64,000 nucleotides of DNA from Glandiceps talaboti (Eukaryota > Hemichordata > Enteropneusta > Spengelidae), in contig NC_135550.1 of assembly GCF_964340395.1 (NCBI RefSeq), positions 2,157,501 through 2,221,500 of the forward strand, in the 5' to 3' direction. The notes beneath the pieces are model-generated. The model did no database searches. It saw only the letters and a program-made list of their open reading frames with translations, and was not told where the DNA came from. Shown here piece after piece: positions 27,301 to 39,300 of this stretch (position 1 is its first letter; each line of letters opens with the position of its first letter). The position numbers and the translations under genes were made by a program.

Positions 27301-30300
27301 GAAACCATGGCCTTTAAGTCTCCACTGATGAGATAAACCTAATGTGAGAACCTGGGATTGATACCCTAGCCTTTAAGTCTCCACTGATAAGATAACACTA
27401 ATGTGAGAACCTGGGATTGAAACCCTGGCCTTTAAGTCTCCACTGATGAGATAAACCTAATGTGAGAACCTGGGATTGAAACCCTGGCCTTTAAGTCTCC
27501 ACTGATGAGATAAACCTAATGTGAGAACCTGGGATTGAAACCCAGGCCTTTAAGTCTCCACTGATGAGATAAACCTAATGTGAGAACCTGGGATTGAAAC
27601 CCTGGCCTTTAAGTCTCCACTGATGAGATAAACCTAATGTGAGAACCTGGGATTGAAACCATGGCCTTTAAGTCTCCACTGATGAGATAAACCTAATGTG
27701 AGAACCTGGGATTGATACCCTAGTCTTTAAGTCTCCACTGATGAGATAAACCTAATGTGAGAACCTGGGATTGAAACCTTGGCCTTTAAGTCTCCACTGA
27801 TAAGATAACACTAATGTGAGAACCTGGGATTGATACCCTGGCCTTTAAGTCTCCACTGATGAGATAAACCTAATGTGAGAACCTGGGATTGAAACCCTGG
27901 CCTTTAAGTCCCCACTGATAAGATAACACTAATGTGAGAACCTGGGATTGAAACCCTGGCCTTTAAGTCTCCACTGATGAGATAACACTAATGTGAGAAC
28001 CTGGGATTGAAACCCTGGCCTTTAAGTCTCCATTGATGAGATAAACCTAATGTGAGAACCTGGGATTGATACCCTGGCCTTTAAGTCTCCACTGATGAGA
28101 TAAACCTAATGTGAGAACCTGGGATTGAAACCATGGCCTTTAAGTCTCCACTGATGAGATAAACCTAATGTGAGAACCTGGGGTTGAAACCCTGGCCTTT
28201 AACTCTCCACTGATAAGATAACACTAATGTGAGAACCTGGGATTGAAACCCTGGCCTTTAAGTCTCCACTGATGAGATAAACCTAATGTGAGAACCTGGG
28301 ATTGAAACCCTAGTCTTTAAGTCTCCACTGATGAGATAAACCTAATGTGAGAACCTGGGATTGAAACCCTGGCCTTAAAGTCTCCTCTGATGAGATAAAC
28401 CTAATGTGAGAACCTGGGATTGAAACCCTGGCCTTTAAGTCTCCACTGATGAGATAAACCTAATGTGAGAACCTGGGATTGAAACCCTAGTCTTTAAGTC
28501 TCCATTGATAAGATAAACCTAATGTGAGAACCTGGGATTGAAACCCTGGCCTTTAAGTCTCCACTGATGAGATAAACCTAATGTGAGAACCTGGGATTGA
28601 TACCCTGGCCTTTAAGTCTCCACTGATGAGATAAACCTAATGTGAGAACCTGGGATTGATACCCTGGCCTTTAAGTCTCCACTGATGAGATAAACCTAAT
28701 GTGAGAACCTGGGATTGATACCCTAGCCTTTAAGTCTCCACTGATGAGATAAACCTAATGTGAGAACCTAGGATTGAAACCCTGGCCTTTAAGTCTCCAC
28801 TGATGAGATAAACCTAATGCGAGAACCTGGGATTGAAACCATGGCCTTTAAGTCTCCACTGATGAGATAAACCTAATGTGAGAACCTGGGATTGAAACCC
28901 TGGTCTTTAAGTCTCCACTGATGAGATAAACCTAATGTGAGAACCTGGGATTGAAACCCTGGCCTTTAAGTCTCCACTGATAAGATAACACTAATGTGAG
29001 AACCTGGGATTGATACCCTGGCCTTTAAGTCTCCACTGATGAGAGAAACCTAATGTGCGAACCTGGGATTGATACCCTGGCCTTTAAGTCTCCACTGATA
29101 AGATAACACTAATGTGAGAACCTGGGATTGAAACCCTGGCCTTTAAGTCTCCACTGATGAGATAAACCTAATGTGAGAACCTGGGATTGAAACCCTGGCC
29201 TTTAAGTCTCCACTGATGAGATAAACCTAATGTGAGAACCTGGGATTGAAACCCTGGCCTTTAAGTCTCCACTGATGAGATAAACCTAATGTGAGAACCT
29301 GGGATTGAAACCCTGGCCTTTAAGTCTCCACTGATGAGATAAACCTAATGTGAGAACCTGGGATTGAAACCATGGCCTTTAAGTCTCCACTGATGAGATA
29401 AACCTAATGTGAGAACCTGGGATTGATACCCTAGCCTTTAAGTCTCCACTGATAAGATAACACTAATGTGAGAACCTGGGATTGAAACCCTGGCCTTTAA
29501 GTCTCCACTGATGAGATAAACCTAATGTGAGAACCTGGGATTGAAACCCTGGCCTTTAAGTCTCCACTGATGAGATAAACCTAATGTGAGAACCTGGGAT
29601 TGAAACCCTGGCCTTTAAGTCTCCACTGATGAGATAAACCTAATGTGAGAACCTGGGATTGAAACCCTGGCCTTTAAGTCTCCACTGATGAGATAAACCT
29701 AATGTGAGAACCTGGGATTGAAACCATGGCCTTTAAGTCTCCACTGATGAGATAAACCTAATGTGAGAACCTGGGATTGATACCCTAGCCTTTAAGTCTC
29801 CACTGATAAGATAACACTAATGTGAGAACCTGGGATTGAAACCCTGGCCTTTAAGTCTCCACTGATGAGATAAACCTAATGTGAGAACCTGGGATTGAAA
29901 CCCTGGCCTTTAAGTCTCCACTGATGAGATAAACCTAATGTGAGAACCTGGGATTGAAACCCTGGCCTTTAAGTCTCCACTGATGAGATAAACCTAATGT
30001 GAGAACCTGGGATTGAAACCCTGGCCTTTAAGTCTCCACTGATGAGATAAACCTAATGTGAGAACCTGGGATTGAAACCCTGGTCTTTAAGTCTCCACTG
30101 ATGAGATAAACCTAATGTGAGAACCTGGGATTGATACCCAGGCCTTTAAGTCCCCACTGATAAGATAAACCTAATGCGAGAACCTGGGATTGAAACCCTG
30201 GCCTTTAAACAGTTTGCTGTGGGTGAATTTTGCAAAGCAGGTTGATGTTATTGAAGCAGTATCATGTTAAAACAGCGCTAAGAAAGATTACTGCACAGTG

Positions 30301-33300
30301 AACTGTGACTGATCTCACATCTGATAGTTAACTGTGTTTGCATTGCAGGTGAAAGAGTCCATACAGATGGAACAAATTAGTACAAGTAATATTCACACAG
30401 AGAGTACAAACTATGCTATCACCTTTGACAGAACTGGTATCATCAATCTCCTAACAGCTGTTAGTAACTATTTTGTGTTCCATGATGGTGTGTCGTTTAT
30501 TTGTCATTGAAGGAGTTCTGTTTTACAATGAAAATCACGAAACTTGAAACAATACGTTGCCAGGCTCAACAATATTCTTATTAATATTGCTACATTTTAT
30601 CATCTGGTGAGATATAAATCTTAACCAACATTGCTACACTTTCTTTGCACTGATTGTGAGCTACTTTTATCGGTTGAATTTACAAGGACAACAGGAGCAG
30701 GCAAACCTAATGTTGGTGTGTTCATTCTGATAATTTTTAGACAGTCAATTGACTAAAATCTAACAATTATACTGCAATTCTTGTCATGCCAGATGATAAC
30801 ATGTACACATTTTTTATGGAGCCAGACGATTTAGCAACACCTCTGAGAAATTTGTCTGGTCAATGACAACACATTTATTCCATTTCTTTGTTTGTTACTA
30901 ATTAAAACATGTATATAGTGAACTTGCATAGATTTACCTACCTTTACATGTTGTGATAAAACTTTTCATGATAGTTTAAAAAAACATGATAGTAGATGAT
31001 ATCTGCTTTTAGTGAATTTGTTATTAATTTGTGTTTGATTTGTCCAAACACCCTCATAGACCCTCCATGTTGGTTGAGGGTATGTGGAGGGTCTGTGATT
31101 TATTCATACACCCTCATAGACCCTCCATGTTGGTTGAGGGTATGTGGAGGGTCTGTGATTTATCCATACACCCTCATAGACCCTCCATGTTGGTTGAGGG
31201 TATGTGGAGGGTTTGTGATTTATTCATACACCCTCATAGACCCTCCATGTTGGTTGAGGGTCTGTGGAGGGTCTGTGATTTATCCATACACCCTCATAGA
31301 CCCTCCATGTTGGTTGAGGGTCTGTGGAGGGTCTGTGATTTATCCATACACCCTCATAGACCCTCCATGTTGGTTGAGGGTCTGTGGAGGGTCTGTGATT
31401 TATCCATACACCCTCATAGACCCTCCATGTTGGTTGAGGGTCTGTGGAGGGTCTATGATTTATCATACACCCTCATAGACCCTCCATGTTGGTTGAGGGT
31501 CTGTGGAGGGTCTATGATTTATCCATACACCCTCATAGACCCTCCATGTTGGTTGAGGGTCTGTGGAGGGTCTGTGATTTATCCATACACCCTCATAGAC
31601 CCTCCATGTTGGTTGAGGGTCTGTGGAGGGTCTGTGATTTATCCATACACCCTCATAGACCCTCCATGTTGGTTGAGGGTCTGTGATGGGTCTGTGATTT
31701 ATTATACACCCTCATAGACCCTCCATGTTGGTTGAGGGTCTGTGGAGGGTCTATGATTTATCATACATTGTACAAGTACAAATATTATATGTTTAAATGA
31801 CAGGGAAAAGGTACTTCTTCACTAGCAATATGGTATGAACAAGAGGATACAATGCAGCCATTTATGACAGCTGAGCATATTACAGCAGGTGAGTAAAATT
31901 AGAATAATTGGAATATAGTGTTTTATAGCACATTTATTTCATACAGCCTTCATTGATTGGCTTAGACCGTGTCACATGATATGCTGCCTAGTGACCCATA
32001 GCGACCTCAATTTGCATACAGGGATAATTATATTACTTTTTTCTATTTTACCATATCAGTCCTTGGGATAAGAGATCGTCTACTAGTGCCCTCATAACCA
32101 GGCAATAAGTGTGTAATATTACACAATTGTACTTGTAGAGTACCATTGATTATTTGCATCACTGTGTGAATACACTATTGGTGTGTGCACTGCAGTGTAA
32201 CTGAAAACATTATTATATACCTGCAGAGTGTATGCCAATAAGTGTGTGACTTAGCTAGGACACACAAACACCAGTTTGAATTGTTTTCTATTTGTAAAAT
32301 TGTCTGTTCTGGATAAGCCTAATGTAGTGATAACAGCATCACATAACATGTGAGTGCCTAATGTAGTGATAACAGCATCACATAACATGTGAGTGCCTAA
32401 TGTAGTGATAACAGCATCACATAACATGTGAGTGCCTAATGTAGTGATAACAGCATCACATAACATGTGAGTGCCTAATGTAGTGATAACAGTATCACAT
32501 AACATGTGAGTGCCTAATGTAGTGATAACAGCATCACATAACATGTGAGTGCCAATGTGATAAGCCTAATGTAGTGATAACAGTATCACATAACATGTGA
32601 GTGCCTAATGTAGTGATAACAGTATCACATAACATGTGAGTGCCAATGTGATAAGCCTAATGTAGTGATAACAGTATCACATAACATGTGAGTGCCTAAT
32701 GTAGTGATAACAGTATCACATAACATGTGAGTGCCTAATGTAGTGATAACAGTATCACATAACATGTGAGTGCCTAATGTAGTGATAACAGTATCACATA
32801 ACATGTGAGTGCCTAATGTAGTGATAACAGTATCACATAACATGTGAGTGCCAATGTAGTGATAACAGCATCACATAACATGTGAGTGCCAATGTAGTGA
32901 TAACAGTATCACATAACATGTGAGTGCCTAATGTAGTGATAACAGTATCACATAACATGTGAGTGCCTAATGTAGTGATAACAGTATCACATAACATGTG
33001 AGTGCCTAATGTAGTGATAACAGTATCACATAACATGTGAGTGCCTAATGTGATAAGCCTAATGTAGTGATAACAGCATCACATAACATGTGAGTGCCAA
33101 TGTGGCATTCTGGATAAGCCTAATGTAGTGATAACAGCATCACATAACATGTGAGTGCCTAATGTAGTGATAACAGCATCACATAACATGTGAGTGCCTA
33201 ATGTAGTGATAACAGCATCACATAACATGTGAGTGCCTAATGTAGTGATAACAGCATCACATAACATGTGAGTGCCAATGTGATAAGCCTAATGTAGTGA

Positions 33301-36265
33301 TAACAGCATCACATAACATGTGAGTGCCTAATGTAGTGATAACAGCATCACATAACATGTGAGTGCCTAATTTAGTGATAACAGCATCACATAACATGTG
33401 AGTGCCTAATGTAGTGATAACAGCATCACATAACATGTGAGTGCCAATGTGATAAGCCTAATGTAGTGATAACAGCATCACATAACATGTGAGTGCCTAA
33501 TGTAGTGATAACAGCATCACATAACATGTGAGTGCCAATGTGATAAGCCTAATGTAGTGATAACAGCATCACATAACATGTGAGTGCCTAATGTAGTGAT
33601 AACAGCATCACATAACATGTGAGTGCCAATGTGGTAAGCCTAATGTAGTGATAACAGCATCACATAACATGTGAGTGCCTAATGTAGTGATAACAGCATC
33701 ACATAACATGTGAGTGCCTAATGTAGTGATAACAGCATCACATAACATGTGAGTGCCAATGTGATAAGCCTAATGTAGTGATAACAGCATCACATAACAT
33801 GTGAGTGCCTAATGTAGTGATAACAGCATCACATAACATGTGAGTGCCAATGTGATAAGCCTAATGTAGTGATAACAGCATCACATAACATGTGAGTGCC
33901 TAATGTAGTGATAACAGCATCACATAACATGTGAGTGCCAATGTGGTAAGCCTAATGTAGTGATAACAGCATCACATAACATGTGAGTGCCAATGTGGTA
34001 AGCCTAATGTAGTGATAACAGCATCACATAACATGTGAGTGCCAATGTGGCATTCTGGATAAGCCTAATGTAGTGATAACAGCATCACATAACATGTGAG
34101 TGCCAATGTGGCATTCTGGATAAGCCTAATGTAGTGATAACAGCATCACATAACATGTGAGTGCCAATGTGGCATTCTGGATAAGCCTAATGTAGTGATA
34201 ACAGCATCACATAACATGTGAGTGCCAATGTGCCATACTTTGGGTATTTGTAAAATTGTCTGTTCTGGATAAGCCTAATGTAGTGATAACAGCATCACAT
34301 AACATGTGAGTGCCAATGTGCCATACTTTGGGTATTTGTAAAATTGTCTGTTCTGGATAAGCCTAATGTAGTGATAACAGCATCACATAACATGTGAGTG
34401 CCAATGTGCCATACTTTGGGTATTTGTAAAATTGTCTGTTCTGGATAAGCCTAATGTAGTGATAACAGCATCACATAACATGTGAGTGCCAATGTGCCAT
34501 ACTTTGGGTATTTGTATGCGCTCATGCTTGTGGTGTTTTCCTCTGCACTTTCACTTGCTATGCTTCAGATATGACTACATACAGACCACAAACAGACATT
34601 CAAACATGAAGAGTATGCCACACAGGCATTCGCATGTCATATAGTTGTTATATCATTGCATCTCAATGGTGTACATGTATGGCTTTAGTGATTATTACCC
34701 TACATTGGTATATGTTGTACTGTATATGTAATACTAGTATACACTATGATATCCACTTTGGTGTATTTGGTTTCCTCATTGCCCTACATTGGTATATAGT
34801 TATAATTGCTTATGATACTTAGTGACTATATCTTACATTATGTACATTTGTCAAATTATCTCATCAGATTGTGCCATAGTGAAGTGCAGAGTTGATGGCA
34901 AAAGACTGTATGCTTTAGATGAACAGGTTTGAAATTCTTTCTGTGTGCATATTAGTAATATGATCATGGCAATAATATGGGTCATATCAATAAGCTGATG
35001 GAAGCTGACCTGGCCACTACTTCTACCATCATCAGACTCAGAATTCCATGATTCCAGCGTTATTGAAAATTGAATTTGATCTTCATGATGTAATTTTTTC
35101 TTCCGCAAGGAAGAGATATATATTTATGGGTGGAAGTCTGTGTGTCTGTGTGTGTGTGTGTGTCTCTCTGTCTGTGTCATCGTTTTCTCCATAACGGCTT
35201 GCTCAATTCAAACGAAATTTTGAAGACGTATTCCGTAGGGTAATGGCAAGACTTGATTAGGTTTTGGTAAAAATCCTGTGAATATTAATGAGCAATTTAC
35301 GTAATTAATGATTTTCGGTAATTAGGCTATATCTCAAGAATGCACGCTTCAAATTCATTATAACTTGGTACACACATTTGCGATACCAAAGTGCACCTGT
35401 CCTGAAAATATTACTAATGTAGCTTTTAGTTTTAATAAGATATTGGCATATTTTCGGTACATTGTACACACAATCGTCATGGACATTAAAGGATCTGTGT
35501 CATCGTTTTCTCCATAACCGCTTGCTCAATTCAAACGAAATTCTAAAGACATATTTCGTAGGGTAATGGCAAGACTTGATTAGGTTTTGGTTAAAATCTC
35601 ATGAATATTAATGAGCAATTTATGTAATTAATGATTTTCGGTAATTAGGCTATATCTCAAGAATGCACGCCTCAAATTCATTATAACTTGGTACACACAT
35701 TTGCGATACCAAAGCGCACCTGTCCTAAAAAATATTACTAATGTAGCTTTTAGTTTTAATAAGTTATTGGCATATTTTCGATTGGCCACATAACAGAAAA
35801 AAATAGTTTCTTGTCAGGAAATGTCGTCTAAAGTGGTGCGACTTTATCACCATTTTCTAAAACACGACTGGCTCAATTCAAATGAAATTTTGTACACATG
35901 TTCCATAGGGTAATGGCAAGAACTGATTAGGTTTTGGTAAACATGCCATGAATATTAATGAGCAATTTACATAATTAATTGTTTTCACTAATTAGGCTAT
36001 ATCTCAAGAACGCACGCTTCAAATTCATTATAATTTGGTACATACATTTGTGATACCAAAGCGCACCTGTATTACTAATGTAGCTTTTAGTTTTAATAAT
36101 TATGTTATTGGCATATTTTGGTAGGCCACTAAAAAGGAAAAAAATAGTTTCTCGTCAGGAAATGTTGTCTAATGAGGTGCAAAGATGCAATTTTTAGCAC
36201 AACTGAACTGAGGTTCAGTAGTGCTATAGGGATCGCCTGGTGTCTGTCTGTCTGTGTGTGTGTGT

Positions 36266-36338
<73 letters not shown>

Positions 36339-39300
36339 CAACTTAAAGTCAAAAACTGCTGAACCGATTGCCATGATATTTGGTGGGTCCATTACCTTGG
36401 GTGTCTAGTTGGAAAATTGTTCAAATCAAAATGATCGCAGGTATGTGATTTGGGTAAAAAATGTGATTTTTGGTCAAAACACTTAAACTCAGAAACTACT
36501 GGGCAGATTGGTGCAAAATTTGGTGGGAACATTGTTAAAGGGGGTGTAAAGTAAGATTTGTTCATGACATGATTCCATCAGTGATATGCAAATTAGGGCT
36601 AAAAATGTGTCTTTTTGGTTAAAAATCTATAATTCCAAAACTGCTGAGCAGATTGGGCTGAAATTTAATGGGAATGCATCTAGGGATGTATGGATGAAGG
36701 CTAAATTAGGGCTAAAAATGTGTCTTTTTGGTTAAAAATCTATAATTCCAAAACTGCTGAGCAGATTGGGCTGAAATTTAATGGGAATGCATCTAGGGAT
36801 GTATGGATGAAGAAATATTAAGCATATAATGATTCCATGAGTGATATGCAAATTAGGTGTAAAAATGTTCATTTTTGGTCAAAAACTTATATCTCAAAAA
36901 GTATGTGGTCACTGAGTCTGAAACTTGGCGAGATGTTTCTGAAAGTGTTATTCTGCAGATTTTCTTCAAAACATTTTGAGAAAATTGGCCCTAGCGACCA
37001 TGACCATGCCCTTAGCAACAACCAAATGGCAGTATATTTTGGTCAAATAACAACATCATCTGGGAGGCAAATGAGTAAACATTCAAAAAATGTATGCAAA
37101 TACCCTAGCAACCATGACCATGCCCATAGCAACAGCCAAATGGTCATGTATTTCACAAAGATAACAACAGGGATTAATAGACAATTAAATAAACATTCAA
37201 AAAATGTATGTAAATTTGCCTAGCAACAAGACCGCACCCATAGCAACAGCCAAATGATCACATATATGGCAAAGATAATATCAGGAATCCATACACAAGT
37301 GAACAAAAACATTTAAAAATGTATTCAAATATATCTAGCAACATGACCACGCCCATAGCAACAGCCAAATGATAGCATATATCGTAAAGATAGCAAAATG
37401 GTTGGATAGGAAACTTGATAGTCATTCAACATATGAACACTTCTTGTTAGCATGGACTACCATATGGATAAACATTTTAAAAAATTGTACAGTTGTGCTA
37501 CAACGCCATTGGCGGTATTTTTTTTTTTACATTCTCAACAAATGTTAATCAATCTACTTATCATTGCAGTTACTGTTCTTTTTATTTAGTACTTTACAGC
37601 AAGTGTGTATGTGGGGCAGATGTCATATGCTAGTTCATGATTAGTTTTTCAGTTGTCTTCACTGGTGGCAATTAATGTAGGGAGAGTTACTTTTTTTAAT
37701 TGGCTTACGAAAGAAAAAATTAACTCAGGAAGGGGGGTACTTAAGTGATGGGCACTGACCAGAAACAATTTTTTTGGGGGCCTTTAAAACTCTTCCTATG
37801 GTGAGTGCTATGCTACAACATTCTATAAAGCTTCACATTACATGTTGTGGTTGGCCAGAAGATCACTAACAGCAATGGACAAATAGCAATCAATGAGAAA
37901 AAATAACTTATTGCATTTGTTCTGTTATATTCCAACAATTGTCTGTAGGAACGACAATCTCAAAACTTTGCCCTTACGGAAGACATTCAGTTTAAATCTG
38001 GTTTTATATATGTCTCGGCTTGTTTCATTGTAATGTTTTTCAATGTTGCTACACACAGTGAAGCCATACCATAACTTAGTAGGCACCCAGCCAGGCCGTA
38101 ATCAGTGTTTGTAATGTCGTGTGTATTTGATCTTGGGGCAGACTTTAGACTTGAAGAAAATGATACCATCAATTTAGTCAAACTAGTTAACAAAGGCGAT
38201 TAGTACACTTTCCTGACTGGCCCTGTATGATAGTTCTTACAGAAATTAAGTACTGTCAATTAATTACTCATTTGCATAATTAATGAACTTTGGCAATTAG
38301 GGCCCAGACCAAGAAAGACTATGCCAAATTTGATGAAACTTGCCACAGATATTGATCATACAGAGATATGATGGTTCTTAATGACATTTAGTGGTGTCAA
38401 TTAATTGCTCATTTGCATAGTTAACAAACTTTGGCAATTAGGGCCTAGACCAAGAAAGACTTTACCAAATTTGATGAAACTTGCTACAAATATTGATCAT
38501 ACAGAGATATGATGGTTCTTAATGAAATTTAGTGGTGTCAATTAATTGCTCATTTGCATAGTTAACAAACTTTGGCAATTAGGGCCTAGACCAAGAAAGA
38601 CTTTACCAAATTTGATGAAACTTGCTACAAATATTGATCATACAGAGATATGATGGTTCTTAATGAAATTTAGTGGTGTCAATTAATTGCTCATTTGCAT
38701 AGTTAACAAACTTTGGCAATTAGGGCCTAGACCAAGAAAGACTTTACCAAATTTGATGAAACTTGCTACAAATATTGATCATTCAGAGATATGATGGTTC
38801 TTAATGAAATTTAGTGGTGTCAATTAATTGCTCGTTTGCATAATTAATGAACTTGGGCTGTTACAGTCTGTTCCAAGAAAGACTTCACCAAATTTGATGA
38901 AACTTGCTAAAGATATTGACCGAGCAAAGGTATGATGGTATTGATTCAATTGCTAATTTGCATATTGGATGAACTTTTGCAATAAGGGATATATAACCAG
39001 GACTATAATCAATTCAAGTGAATTTGCTAAGATATTCATTATACAAAGGTACAACAGTACAGAAAGACATTTGAAAGTTTCGGCAAGCACATTAACAACA
39101 TTTCCCCACATACGGGAGCATTTTCAGTTCATGTCTAGTTAAGGTGTTATGATGAAGTACATGTGCCGTTATGTATAATATATAGTGATTCACCAGTCCT
39201 GTATTTCATTTCAATATTAAATCCAACCTTTCCTCTTATTTGCATATTGCCAGCACTGTTTAAGTTTGTGGGATCTTAGATTTTTAACTACTATTGCCTA

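Noticed and set aside
21187-30208. CRISPR-like array
   Set aside because: Direct repeats are contiguous with no unique spacers, in a eukaryotic intron.
30996-31717. Long plus-strand frames (160 and 228 codons) with 20-residue repeats
   Set aside because: They exist only because the 60-bp tandem unit is divisible by three; three frames and the minus strand are open too, and they lie between splice sites of KNTC1 intron 7.
32251-33267. Minus-strand periodic frames with [13 protein letters not shown]
   Set aside because: Artefact of the 39-bp unit (also a multiple of three) in array C.
36129-36408. His-Thr or Val-Cys repeat frames
   Set aside because: Translation of (GT)n/(CA)n; the same applies at 61,251-61,493 and 57,079-57,120.
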